From assembly GCA_947585115.1 (NCBI GenBank), contig CANPWW010000017.1, forward strand, positions 1-38,695: a stretch of 38,695 nucleotides of DNA, written 5' to 3'. The stretch comes from an uncultured Monoglobus sp. Lineage in GTDB: Bacteria > Bacillota > Clostridia > Monoglobales > Monoglobaceae. This document shows positions 25,067 through 33,753 of the stretch, piece by piece. Position 1 is the stretch's first letter, and every line of letters begins with the position of its first letter. Below the pieces are notes generated by a model that was given only the letters and a program-made list of their open reading frames with translations, made no database searches and had not been told where the DNA came from. The position numbers were made by a program, and so were the translations under genes.

Positions 25067-26013
25067 TGAACTATAAAATAGGCGAAAGTGTAGCTACAAG
25101 ACAGGCGTACGGCGACGCTCTGGTCGAGTACGGAAACGACCCCAGAATAGTCGTTATGGACGCCGACCTTTCAAAGTCCACCAAGACCGACGGCTTTAAG
25201 GTGACGTATCCCGATAGATTTATCAACACGGGTATCGCCGAGGGCAACATGATGGCGACGGCGGCGGGTCTTTCCACCTGCGGCAAGATCGTTTTCGCCA
25301 GCTCGTTCGCTATGTTCGCGGCGGGCAGAGCCTTTGAGCAGATCAGAAACTCGATCGGCTATCCGCATCTGAACGTTAAGATCGGCGCGACCCACGCGGG
25401 CATATCGGTCGGAGAGGACGGAGCCTCGCACCAGTGTCTTGAGGATATAGGCATTATGCGCACGATCCCCGGCATGGTTATTTTAAACCCCGCCGACGCG
25501 GTCGAGTCAAACCTGGCGGTCAAGGCCGCGATCGACTACGACGGTCCGGTATACCTGAGATTCGGCAGACTGGCTGTTCCCACGATATTTGACGAGAACT
25601 ACAAGTTCGAGATCGGCAAGGGCATTCAGCTCAAGGACGGCTCCGACGTGACCTTGATTGGCACAGGACTGCTGGTCCCCGCCTGCACCGAGGCGGCCGA
25701 GATACTGGCCGGCGAGGGCATAAACGCGAGAGTTATCAATATGGCGACGATCAAGCCCATAGACAAAGATATAATCATCAAGGCGGCCAAAGAGACAGGC
25801 GCCATAGTCACCGCCGAGGAGCACAACGTGATCGGCGGACTGGGCAGCGCGGTCGCGGAAGTTCTGGTAGAGAACGCGCCCGTTCCCATGAAGCGCGTGG
25901 GCACGCAGGACGTTTTCGGACGTTCCGGAAAGCCGTATCCGCTGCTTGAGATGTACGGCCTCGACGCCAAGACCATAGCGGCGAAAGCCAAAGAAGCCAT
26001 AGCGATGAAATAA
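25066..26013 (+). CDS. Transketolase, C-terminal subunit
   Basis: A 315-residue partner of the preceding protein; together they match the length of a full transketolase. The pyrimidine-binding domain shows STKTDGFK, RFINTGIAEGNMMATAAGL (with the catalytic Glu) and HAGISVGEDGASHQCLEDIG. The C-terminal transketolase domain runs from about residue 190 (DVTLIGTGLLVPACTEAAEI ... EEHNVIGGLGSAVAEVL ... DVFGRSGKPYPLLEMYGLD). GGAGGTGAC lies 8 bases upstream of the ATG, inside the first gene. Translation is coupled (TAATG overlap). Confidence 0.94.
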   Translation: MNYKIGESVATRQAYGDALVEYGNDPRIVVMDADLSKSTKTDGFKVTYPDRFINTGIAEGNMMATAAGLSTCGKIVFASSFAMFAAGRAFEQIRNSIGYPHLNVKIGATHAGISVGEDGASHQCLEDIGIMRTIPGMVILNPADAVESNLAVKAAIDYDGPVYLRFGRLAVPTIFDENYKFEIGKGIQLKDGSDVTLIGTGLLVPACTEAAEILAGEGINARVINMATIKPIDKDIIIKAAKETGAIVTAEEHNVIGGLGSAVAEVLVENAPVPMKRVGTQDVFGRSGKPYPLLEMYGLDAKTIAAKAKEAIAMK

Positions 26014-26030
26014 AAATATAATCATATACG

Positions 26031-26060
26031 TCCCTCGGCAGCGCCGGGGGATGTTTATTT
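26031..26060 (+). terminator. Probable terminator after transketolase
   Basis: TCCCTCGGC / GCCGGGGGA, 9-bp stem with one G-T pair and an AGC loop, followed by TGTTTATTT. The T run is imperfect. Confidence 0.5.
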
Positions 26061-26115
26061 GTGCGTGCTTGACAAATTTGGAAGCCGATAGTGGTATTTT
26101 TTGTATAATATATAC

Positions 26116-26144
26116 TTGAATTGGGGACGGTTTTGGGATATAAT
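26116..26144 (+). promoter_or_regulatory. Promoter of murT-gatD
   Basis: TTGAAT at 26116-26121, 17-bp spacer, TATAAT at 26139-26144. An additional TTGACA at 26069 and TATAAT at 26104 are present but wrongly spaced to each other. Confidence 0.7.
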
Positions 26145-26216
26145 GTATCATAATTGGGTTTTTATGAGCTTTTGTGACCCGATAAACCGAATATATTTCC
26201 GAAAGGATTGAAATAA

Positions 26217-27602
26217 TTGAACGCGATACGATTGATCCTCGCGGTATGGGCGGCCAAGCTGGCGTCCGTCGCGGGCAGAATTATAGGAAAAAAATCATCG
26301 TCATCGCCCGGAGTGCTGGCGCTCAAAATATGCCCGAGCCTTATAAGTATGCTCAAAAAGAACGTGAAAAAGGGCGTTATCGTGACCTGCGGCACCAACG
26401 GCAAGACGACCACAAACAACCTGCTGAACAGTTCTTTGAAAAAATACGGATACACCACGGTGTGCAACACGCTGGGCGCCAACATGGTGGGTGGTATCGC
26501 CACCGCGTTCGCCCAGGCATGCAATATTTTCGGCAGGTTCAAGGCTGACTACGCGGTGCTTGAGGTAGACGAGGCCTCCGCGCGGCGCGTGTTTAAGCAC
26601 ATTAAACCCGACTACGTGCTGATAACCAACCTGTTCCGCGATCAGCTGGACCGCTACGGCGAGATCGACATAACCGTTGATTTGCTCAACGAGGCGATCG
26701 ACATGACGGATGGAGTGAAGCTTATCTTAAACGGCGACGATCCGCTGACGGCGCAGTTCGGCGAGGGCCGCGACGCGATCTACTTCGGCATCTCGGAGCA
26801 GGTGCTGCCCGAGACCAACGAGACCAAAGAGGGCCGTTTCTGCTTAAAGTGCGGCGCCGAGCAGGAGTATAACTATTTCCACTACAGCCAGCTGGGCGAC
26901 TACTACTGCCCGAATTGCGGCAACAAGCGCCCGAATATCGACTACGCCGCCACCGATGTCGATCTTTCGGAGTCGATGAAGTTCACGGTGGGCGGCAAGA
27001 GGATAGACGTCAACTACCGCGGATTTTACAATATTTACAACATACTCGCGGTGTACGCCGCGCTTAACACGATTGGCATCAAGACCGACAATTTCAACGA
27101 GATACTTTCGGACTACAAGCCTCAGATCGGCAGAATGGAGCTGATACCGATGGGCGGCAAGCCGTTCATCCTGAATCTTGCCAAAAATCCCGCGGGCTTC
27201 AATCAGGCTATACAGACCGTGCTGCTCGACAAGCGGCCAAAGGACGTTATCGTCGCGATAAACGACCTCGCCAACGACGGCCGAGATGTGTCGTGGCTGT
27301 GGGATGTGGATTTTGACAAGCTCGAGGACGCGAACCTGAAGCAGCTTATAACCTCCGGAATACGGCGGTACGACATGTGGCTGCGTTTCAAATACGCCGA
27401 TATGAAGGTCGATCTCGCCACCGAGGATATGAAGTTCGCGCTTTCGAGGTGCTTTAGCGATAAAGACGCCGAGGTGTGCTATGTGCTGGTGAACTACACG
27501 GCGCTGTACCCCACCCAGACGGCGATGCTGGAATACAAAAAGGAAGCCGACGCGGCGCTTCCGGTTCCCGCGGATAAGGGAGGTGCCATGAGTGCAGAAT
27601 AA
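26217..27602 (+). CDS. murT: Lipid II isoglutaminyl synthase, MurT subunit
   Basis: A 461-residue Mur-ligase-like subunit that, with GatD, amidates the alpha-carboxyl of D-Glu in lipid II. Landmarks are the ATP loop VTCGTNGKTTTNNLL, EVDEASARRVF, ITNLFRDQLDRYGEID, a zinc-ribbon insert with CLKCG and CPNCG (typical of MurT, absent from other Mur ligases), GRMELIP, NPAGFNQAI and the C-terminal DUF1727 part with RDVSWLWDVDFDKL, holding the Asp that contacts GatD. The start is TTG at 26217 with AAAGGA about 9 bases upstream. It overlaps gatD by 11 bases. Amidation affects cross-linking and susceptibility to cell wall agents. Confidence 0.94.
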   Translation: MNAIRLILAVWAAKLASVAGRIIGKKSSSSPGVLALKICPSLISMLKKNVKKGVIVTCGTNGKTTTNNLLNSSLKKYGYTTVCNTLGANMVGGIATAFAQACNIFGRFKADYAVLEVDEASARRVFKHIKPDYVLITNLFRDQLDRYGEIDITVDLLNEAIDMTDGVKLILNGDDPLTAQFGEGRDAIYFGISEQVLPETNETKEGRFCLKCGAEQEYNYFHYSQLGDYYCPNCGNKRPNIDYAATDVDLSESMKFTVGGKRIDVNYRGFYNIYNILAVYAALNTIGIKTDNFNEILSDYKPQIGRMELIPMGGKPFILNLAKNPAGFNQAIQTVLLDKRPKDVIVAINDLANDGRDVSWLWDVDFDKLEDANLKQLITSGIRRYDMWLRFKYADMKVDLATEDMKFALSRCFSDKDAEVCYVLVNYTALYPTQTAMLEYKKEADAALPVPADKGGAMSAE

Positions 27603-28344
27603 CTATGAGATAAACATAATACATCTTTATCCCGACCTTTTGAATCTTTACGGCGACCGCGGCAATATAGCCTGCATGGAAAAGCGCCTCGAGTGGCGGG
27701 GCATAAAAGCCAACGTCAGGACCTGCACCAACAAGGACCACAGCATTGATCTGTCGGGCGCTGATATTATTTTCGTCGGCGGCGGCTCCGACCGAGAGCA
27801 GGAGATCGTGTGCAATCTGCTGATCAAAAAGAAGGACGAGCTTATAAAACACGTGGAATCGGACGGCGTGCTCGTGGCGGTCTGCGGCGGCTATCAGCTG
27901 CTGGGAAAATACTATAAGACCGCGAACACAAGGATCGAGGGTCTCGGGATTCTGGATATATACACCGACTCGGGCGACACGCGCCTTATCGGCAATGTGG
28001 TGCTTGAGTGCGACAAATTCAAAATGCCGATCGTGGGCTTTGAGAACCATGCGGGCAGGACTTACCTTGGCGAAGGCGTGACCCCTCTGGGCAAGGTGCT
28101 GTTCGGGAACGGCAACACCGGGGACAGCGGATATGAGGGCGTTTTGTACAAAAACGTGATAGCCACATATCTTCACGGGCCGCTGCTGCCCAAGAACCCT
28201 CAGCTCTGCGACTATATTCTTGAGCGCGCGCTCAGGCGAAAGTACCCGGATTTTGAAGGCCTCGAGCCGCTTGATGACGGGATCGAGACCCTTGCCAACG
28301 AGTATATCGCAAACAAATACGCGGGCGGAAAGCAAAACGTGTAA
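27592..28344 (+). CDS. gatD: Lipid II isoglutaminyl synthase, GatD glutaminase subunit
   Basis: A 250-residue class I glutamine amidotransferase supplying ammonia to MurT. Catalytic Cys98 sits in VAVCGGYQLLG and His195 in ATYLHGPLLP. The N terminus IIHLYPDLLNLYGDRGNI is characteristic of GatD/CobQ-like proteins. The start is GTG at 27592, 6 to 7 bases after GGGAGGTG; the nearby ATG belongs to the murT frame. The overlap with murT indicates coupled synthesis of the two-subunit enzyme. Confidence 0.94.
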   Translation: MQNNYEINIIHLYPDLLNLYGDRGNIACMEKRLEWRGIKANVRTCTNKDHSIDLSGADIIFVGGGSDREQEIVCNLLIKKKDELIKHVESDGVLVAVCGGYQLLGKYYKTANTRIEGLGILDIYTDSGDTRLIGNVVLECDKFKMPIVGFENHAGRTYLGEGVTPLGKVLFGNGNTGDSGYEGVLYKNVIATYLHGPLLPKNPQLCDYILERALRRKYPDFEGLEPLDDGIETLANEYIANKYAGGKQNV

Positions 28345-28396
28345 TAGAATATTAATATTTGTTTAACAATTACGTGATAAAATCTTGCTGAAAATG

Positions 28397-28405
28397 TGTT
28401 AAAAT
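28397..28405 (+). promoter_or_regulatory. Possible extended -10 of the adaptor operon
   Basis: TGTTAAAAT, a TGN-extended -10, 44 bases before the ATG; no good -35 at 17 bp. No terminator was seen between gatD and this gene, so read-through is also possible. Confidence 0.35.
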
Positions 28406-28449
28406 AGTAATGTATGTAAATATCGCAATTGCATACGGGAGGACAACGG

Positions 28450-30942
28450 ATGAGCTTTTTTGGAAAATTGTTTTCCGGCAAGGACAAGGGAAGCAATGAG
28501 TCGGAATATTTGGACCGGGTATATGAGAGCTTGGGAGATGAGTCCGACCTGAATCCTGACAGGATTCTGGATGAAAACAACGCAGCCGACCCGGTGTCGG
28601 CTTATGACGAAATTGAGCTTATGACAGACAAGGAAGAGCTGCCATTCGGCGCCGCGGAGGGATCCGTCGGCGATTTTGGCGTGTCCGAGAATTTTGATAT
28701 CGCCCAAGACGCCGAAATCGAGGTTCCTGAAAATATAACCGATCCCGTGGCCGAAGCGGATATTAGAGGCAGCGAAGCCGAAATTGAAACAGAACCCGAG
28801 ACGGAATATGAGCCCGTTGAATTTGAAGATGAGATAGAATACAGAGACGAAGTTTCGCCTGAGGAATACGAGCCCGAGAGAGAGCCCGAACCCGAGGCGG
28901 ATATTTACGGCGGCGAACCGGAAATTGAAGCCGAAATCAAGCCCGAAGCGGAATATGAGCCCGAAGATGAGCGCATGTCCGAGGAAATCGAGCTGCCCGG
29001 GGTGTTCTACGCGCCGGAGCAGGAGCCTGAGGATGAGGCGGTTGCCGCGGGAACCGAGGAGGAAGCAGCCGATATCGGGACTGATTCGTCCGAGACCGAG
29101 GATGTTTTTGACGAAAGAGACGCCTACGCTGCGCTTGAGGACGACAAGGGCGACACCGACGAGATGGACGTTGATCAGCTGCTCAGCGCCATGAAAGACG
29201 CGGACGGATATATCGAGCCCGAACCGACGTACGAAATGGTTTCAAGCGCCGCGGAGCCCGAGATTCCTGTTTCCGCGGACGATCCGTCATACGCGCTTTT
29301 AAGCGGCGATATCGACACCGAGGAAGTCTACACCGCCTACGCGCCCAAGAGCATGCGCCCGAAGGTCACCGAGACATCCTACTATGATTTGGACGATATG
29401 GACGATTTGGATCTTGAGCCGGAGCGCGAGAACAAATTCAAGAAATTCGTGACCAAAAACAGAAAGTGGATCATCGGCGCGGCAGTGGCCGCTGCGGTTG
29501 TTCTGACGACCGTGGGCGCGCTGTTTTTCGCCCGCTGGCGCATGAATCCGCTGATGGGCTACACCGAGCTTTATGTCACAAAGGGCAACATAATAAAAAC
29601 AATGGAGGCGGGCGGCAACGTTGAGCCGAACGCCAGATACAACATAATCCCGCCGGTGGGCGGAACGATAATCGAATCGCCGCTGAACGCGGGCGACACG
29701 GTCCGCGCGGGCGAACTGGTTTACAAGATCGACGACACCAACGCGCAGATTGCGGTGCAGCAGGCCCAGAACGCTGTCAGCCGCGCCCAGCAGGAACCGA
29801 CAACTTCTACGACGACATCCGAGCGCGTGAACATATACGCCAACTCGTCGGGCACTATAAGCGGCCTTAACATCTCATCCGGAAGCCGCATAACCGGAGG
29901 ACAGATAGCGACGATCACTCAGGCCAACGGCACCGAGATAGGACTTATCCCCTCGGTCACCGGAACGGTCGAGAGAGTAAACGTGAGCAACGGCTCCACG
30001 GTCAGCTCGGGTCAGGTCGTTGCCGTCGTTACCGCCGACGGAGCCTTAAACGCGGGCGTGAGCGCGAACACCAGAGAGAACGACATAACCGCCGCGAACC
30101 TGGCGCTTGAGCAGGCGCAGAAGGATCTTGAAAAATACAAGATAGCCGCGCCGATAGACGGCACTATACTCGTCAAAAACGCAAAGGTGGGCGACAGCGT
30201 TGTTGAGGGACAGACGGATCAGCCCATGATGGTGATCGCCGACATGAGCAAGATGAAGCTCAAGATCGATGTTGACGAGCTCGATATTTGGAATATCGAA
30301 CTGGGTCAGACGGTCGTTATCACGGTCGGCGCGCTGCCCGGAGAGACCTTCAGCGGCGAGATCACCAATATTGCCGGAGAGGGCGAAAAGAAGGGCGACG
30401 GAGTCACTTCCTACGCGGTCGAGATAACCGTGAACGATCCCGGAAAGATCAAGTCCGGAATGAACGTTGACGCGAGGATAATTATAGACTCGGCGATTAA
30501 TGTGCTTTCGCTTCCCGAGTCGGCGCTCTATGAGTCCGACGGCGAAAACGCGTTGGTTATAACCGACGGCGGAGACGACAGCGAGGCGGTCGATCCCGAG
30601 GATTATCCCGAGATAACCGTGCCTTCGGGTTACAGACTGGTGAAGGTAAAATACGGAGTAAGCGACGGCGATAACGTCGAGATCTTATCGGGTCTTAGCA
30701 TAGGCGACGCGGTCCTCCACAAGCAGCCCGAGGATGGCGAGAGCGAGCCCGAGGCGAAGCCCGCCGATAATAAAAAGAACGCGGAGCCCGCGGCCCGCGA
30801 GGACGAGGCGGCGGACAGCGCCGATGAAGACGCGGTTCCCGGAGGCGTCGATTCGGACGATATAGAGATCGTACCGCCCGAGGAGGATTCCGAGAATCTG
30901 GAGTCCACCGGAAAGGCTGCCACGGGAGTTATGGATATTTAA
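28450..30942 (+). CDS. MacA/HlyD-like membrane-fusion (adaptor) protein with long acidic cytoplasmic N terminus
   Basis: An 830-residue protein. Residues 12-325 are strongly acidic, of low complexity (EPE-rich runs), and have no signal peptide. A single membrane helix lies at about 340-362 after a basic stop (KKFVTKNRKW), so the acidic part stays inside. Outside, from residue 373, is a periplasmic-adaptor-type fold: YVTKGNIIKTMEAGGNVEP, a first lipoyl-like motif (PVGGTIIESPLNAGDTVRAG), two additional lipoyl-like motifs inside the hairpin region (NSSGTISGLNISSGSRITGG; VTGTVERVNVSNGSTVSSG), the half-hairpin ALEQAQKDLEKYKIAAPIDG, a beta-barrel domain and a membrane-proximal part. The last 100 residues are acidic again. 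The ATG at 28450 has GGGAGGA upstream. It is followed after 22 bases by a MacB-like permease. Confidence 0.85.
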   Translation: MSFFGKLFSGKDKGSNESEYLDRVYESLGDESDLNPDRILDENNAADPVSAYDEIELMTDKEELPFGAAEGSVGDFGVSENFDIAQDAEIEVPENITDPVAEADIRGSEAEIETEPETEYEPVEFEDEIEYRDEVSPEEYEPEREPEPEADIYGGEPEIEAEIKPEAEYEPEDERMSEEIELPGVFYAPEQEPEDEAVAAGTEEEAADIGTDSSETEDVFDERDAYAALEDDKGDTDEMDVDQLLSAMKDADGYIEPEPTYEMVSSAAEPEIPVSADDPSYALLSGDIDTEEVYTAYAPKSMRPKVTETSYYDLDDMDDLDLEPERENKFKKFVTKNRKWIIGAAVAAAVVLTTVGALFFARWRMNPLMGYTELYVTKGNIIKTMEAGGNVEPNARYNIIPPVGGTIIESPLNAGDTVRAGELVYKIDDTNAQIAVQQAQNAVSRAQQEPTTSTTTSERVNIYANSSGTISGLNISSGSRITGGQIATITQANGTEIGLIPSVTGTVERVNVSNGSTVSSGQVVAVVTADGALNAGVSANTRENDITAANLALEQAQKDLEKYKIAAPIDGTILVKNAKVGDSVVEGQTDQPMMVIADMSKMKLKIDVDELDIWNIELGQTVVITVGALPGETFSGEITNIAGEGEKKGDGVTSYAVEITVNDPGKIKSGMNVDARIIIDSAINVLSLPESALYESDGENALVITDGGDDSEAVDPEDYPEITVPSGYRLVKVKYGVSDGDNVEILSGLSIGDAVLHKQPEDGESEPEAKPADNKKNAEPAAREDEAADSADEDAVPGGVDSDDIEIVPPEEDSENLESTGKAATGVMDI

Positions 30943-30964
30943 CAATATAAATTGGAGTGTGCGG

Positions 30965-32149
30965 ATGGTAGACATTAAAGGCGCGAGCGAAAACAGAGCG
31001 ACGGCGCGCTTTGGGCGCGCGGCGAGAGCCGCGATAACCGGCGCGCAAAACGGTATCGCGCGTATAAAACTGAATAAAACTCAGGCGGGCTTTGTCGTTA
31101 TCGCTTTTATGGCCGCGGTTTTCGCGGCTGTGGCGATAGGGCTCGCTTTAAACTCGTCCGCGCTAAGCGCGGCGTATGCCGCAAGTCCTTTGGGAGCCGA
31201 CAACATCGCTCTCAAGATCAGCGGCGAGCGCACAGGCATAACCGCGGACGGGCTTACTTCTCTGGCAGCTGATAATTCCGATCTGTTCGAGGACGTTGTT
31301 CCGTTTTCGCGGGTAGAGGGCGTCGAGCTGCGCGGAACCACAGGCAAAGGTCTCACGGGCACAGCCGTGGTTACCGACGATTTGTTTTTCGAGTACGGAG
31401 CCGTGGACGTCACGAGAGGCGCCGAGCTGACGCAGGCCGACCTCGGCAAAAGCGCGGCGCTGATCTCCGAGGACTTGGCCGAGGGCCTGTTCGGCGGAGC
31501 CGAGCCCGTCGGTCAGAGCGTCAGGATAAACAACCGCTCATATGAGGTTATCGGATTGTTTAACGGAAAAAACGGCTGCGATTTGAGCGGCAGCGTGGTA
31601 CTGCCTTCGGGCGCCGCCAGAATGGTGCTCAACTCGTCCGAGCCGACCGAGTACGTGTTCATAACCCGCGGCAACACGGACGCGGCGCTTAAAAAGATCG
31701 ACGGATTTGTAAATACTAACATGAGCAAAGTTTCGGGCGGAAGCTGCGAGACCGAGGTTTTGGGCGCTACTTCGAGCGAGCCGTCTGCGGCGTGGATCGC
31801 GCTCTATATTCTGATGCTGATAATCTGCGGTATAACGCTCGTTATGTTCCTGCTGTTCCCGTCGAGAAAGGCGGCCGATTTTTCCGAAGGCTTCGCCGGC
31901 GCGGACAAATGGATATATATTTTAAAAAGAGGTATCTGTCCCGCGTTTTTGCTTGCGCTTGTCGGTTCGATTATCGGAGCGGCTCTCGGCATCGGCGGCG
32001 CCGCGGCGTATACCGCGCTGAGCGGCAGCGGTTTCTTTATGTCAATGCCCGCTGTGCTGGCGCCATTGATATCGGCGCCTCTGTTTGCTGTTTTGGCTGC
32101 GGCAGCGGCGGAAATAATCAAGAGATTGGGCGGTGGAAAGCATGCCTGA
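30965..32149 (+). CDS. MacB/FtsX-like ABC permease lacking an ATPase
   Basis: A 394-residue protein. TM1 is at about 40-62. A MacB-type extracytoplasmic domain follows: DNIALKISGE ... FEDVVPFSRVEGVEL ... VTDDLFFEYGAVDVTRG ... SAALISEDLAEGLFGG ... GQSVRINNRSYEVIGLF. Three helices at the C terminus (from about residue 277) resemble the FtsX domain. A positively charged N-terminal tail of about 35 residues is unusual. Start ATG 30965 has GGAG 7 bases upstream; a GTG two codons earlier overlaps it. MacB-type permeases normally need a partner ATPase, fused or adjacent; none is encoded in this window. It overlaps the next gene by 8 bases. Confidence 0.82.
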   Translation: MVDIKGASENRATARFGRAARAAITGAQNGIARIKLNKTQAGFVVIAFMAAVFAAVAIGLALNSSALSAAYAASPLGADNIALKISGERTGITADGLTSLAADNSDLFEDVVPFSRVEGVELRGTTGKGLTGTAVVTDDLFFEYGAVDVTRGAELTQADLGKSAALISEDLAEGLFGGAEPVGQSVRINNRSYEVIGLFNGKNGCDLSGSVVLPSGAARMVLNSSEPTEYVFITRGNTDAALKKIDGFVNTNMSKVSGGSCETEVLGATSSEPSAAWIALYILMLIICGITLVMFLLFPSRKAADFSEGFAGADKWIYILKRGICPAFLLALVGSIIGAALGIGGAAAYTALSGSGFFMSMPAVLAPLISAPLFAVLAAAAAEIIKRLGGGKHA

Positions 32150-33662
32150 TATAATGGGCGATATCCGCCGAAAGCTGAAATTTTTCGATTTAATTAAGCC
32201 GGGGACGTTTATGACACTCCTTTTCTGGTGGGTTATTTCGGCGGCCGCGGCGTTTTTGTTTTCATACCGCGTGTGCGGCATAGTCGGCTCCGCGGCGGAC
32301 GCGTCTCTTGTCGGCGCATTGGCCGCGGCGGCTGTGACGGCAGTCTATGCCGCCGTTGTTGTGCGCAAGGAAATATCCTCTCTCAAACTGATAATTGACG
32401 AGGACGGCGAGGTCATGACAAACATAGTCGGCGGCACAATGATAAGCTGCGACGACAACTTCTTTACGATAAAAAAATGCACCGACCGCTTTTACTCGAT
32501 GACGGGCTACAGATTCGGCGAGATAGCGCGGCGTTACCGCGGCGAGTTCAGCAAAATGCTGGTGGGCGACGAGTCGCGCGGTGAGTTCGCAAGGCTCAAA
32601 CGTCGGCTCCGCGAGACGGGCAGCGGACAGGCGAGATACAAGCTCCTGCGCGGCGACGGCGCCGATATGTGGGTCGCGTGCAGCAGCTTTCTGACAAAGG
32701 ACCGCAGCGGAAACTCGGTGGTTTATTCCGTGTTCCTTGACATTACCGAAGAAATGAATCTTCAGCAAAAATACGCGCTGGCCGAGGCCAGGAACAAGAT
32801 CGTGTTTGAAAACATAAACAGCGGTATTTTCGAGTGGGACATGATACGCGGAACAATTGACATTTCCGACCATATGGAGCGCAGATTTATAGGCGCCGTG
32901 AAAGACGGGCCGATCCCCGCTCTTAATGTCAAAAATTATATCGAGCCCGAGGACTACGAGCATTTGATCGAAAAAATCGAATCGGTCAAGAACGGGGATT
33001 CCGACAAGATCGTGATGACCCTCGGCCTCAAAAACGCCGACGGCACTGTGACCCATTCCGATATGAGCTTGGTCGCTATACGCGATCACAACTATGTGGC
33101 GGTGCGCATGGTGGGAATACTGATCGACGTTGAGGAGCGCCATCGGAGAGAGGAGGAGCTGCGCAGCAAAGCCAGCCGCGACTCGCTGACCGGTCTATAT
33201 AACAAGGGCGCCACCCAGCAGCTTATAGAAAACACTCTGGAGCTCCGCGGCAATCAGGAGCACGCGTTTGTTTTATGCGATATCGACGATTTCAAATCGG
33301 TAAACGATACCTTCGGCCACGGCGCCGGAGATGAGGCCATAAAGATGATAGCGCGGCTTTTAAGCGAGACGTTTGACCGCGGCTGCGTGATTGGCAGAAC
33401 GGGCGGTGATGAGTTTATGGTCCTGTCCCGGAATATCGGAGGCGATTATTACCGTCTGAGAAAGCAGCTTAGGAGGCTCAACGAAAACAGGCCGACAATC
33501 GAGGAAGGCGGACTGCGCCGCGAGCTTACGCTCAGCATCGGCGCGGCGCTGTACCCAAGCGGCGGCAGAACATACGACGAACTTTATAAAAACGCCGACA
33601 CGGCTCTTTATAAAGTTAAGGAGAGCGGCAAAGCGGGCTACGAGGTATACGCGGGATATTAA
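32142..33662 (+). CDS. Membrane PAS-GGDEF diguanylate cyclase
   Basis: A 506-residue protein. Two membrane helices lie within residues 20-75. Two PAS-like sensor domains follow (about 85-210 and 215-335; the first ends in VYSVFLDITEEMNLQ, the second in MVGILIDVEERHRREEEL). The GGDEF domain spans about 340-506: SRDSLTGLYNKGATQQLI, LCDIDDFKSVNDTFGHGAGD and the active-site loop RTGGDEFMVLSR, so cyclic di-GMP synthesis is expected. The product-inhibition RxxD motif is absent: the equivalent four residues are DRGC. The ATG at 32142 lies inside the permease gene (8-base overlap); a GTG three codons earlier is an alternative. The coupling to the permease suggests the cyclase and transporter-like proteins work together. 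Confidence 0.9.
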   Translation: MPDIMGDIRRKLKFFDLIKPGTFMTLLFWWVISAAAAFLFSYRVCGIVGSAADASLVGALAAAAVTAVYAAVVVRKEISSLKLIIDEDGEVMTNIVGGTMISCDDNFFTIKKCTDRFYSMTGYRFGEIARRYRGEFSKMLVGDESRGEFARLKRRLRETGSGQARYKLLRGDGADMWVACSSFLTKDRSGNSVVYSVFLDITEEMNLQQKYALAEARNKIVFENINSGIFEWDMIRGTIDISDHMERRFIGAVKDGPIPALNVKNYIEPEDYEHLIEKIESVKNGDSDKIVMTLGLKNADGTVTHSDMSLVAIRDHNYVAVRMVGILIDVEERHRREEELRSKASRDSLTGLYNKGATQQLIENTLELRGNQEHAFVLCDIDDFKSVNDTFGHGAGDEAIKMIARLLSETFDRGCVIGRTGGDEFMVLSRNIGGDYYRLRKQLRRLNENRPTIEEGGLRRELTLSIGAALYPSGGRTYDELYKNADTALYKVKESGKAGYEVYAGY

Positions 33663-33679
33663 AAAATTATAAAAAGACC

Positions 33680-33708
33680 TTGAAATTTGGGCTTTTTTGT
33701 TATATAAT
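33680..33708 (+). promoter_or_regulatory. Promoter of the hisD-like operon
   Basis: TTGAAA at 33680-33685, 17-bp spacer, TATAAT at 33703-33708; followed by the alternating purine-pyrimidine run GTGCGCGTGCGCGC just after the expected start site. Confidence 0.75.
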
Positions 33709-33753
33709 TATTTAGTGCGCGTGCGCGCAAAATTAAGACTAAGGAGTTTTTAT

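Noticed and set aside
26069-26109. Promoter from TTGACA 26069 and TATAAT 26104
   Set aside because: The 29-bp spacing is too long; the 26116-26144 pair fits much better.
33715-33728. Alternating GTGCGC run as a Z-DNA or regulatory element
   Set aside because: Only 14 bases long and partly palindromic by composition; no supporting context.
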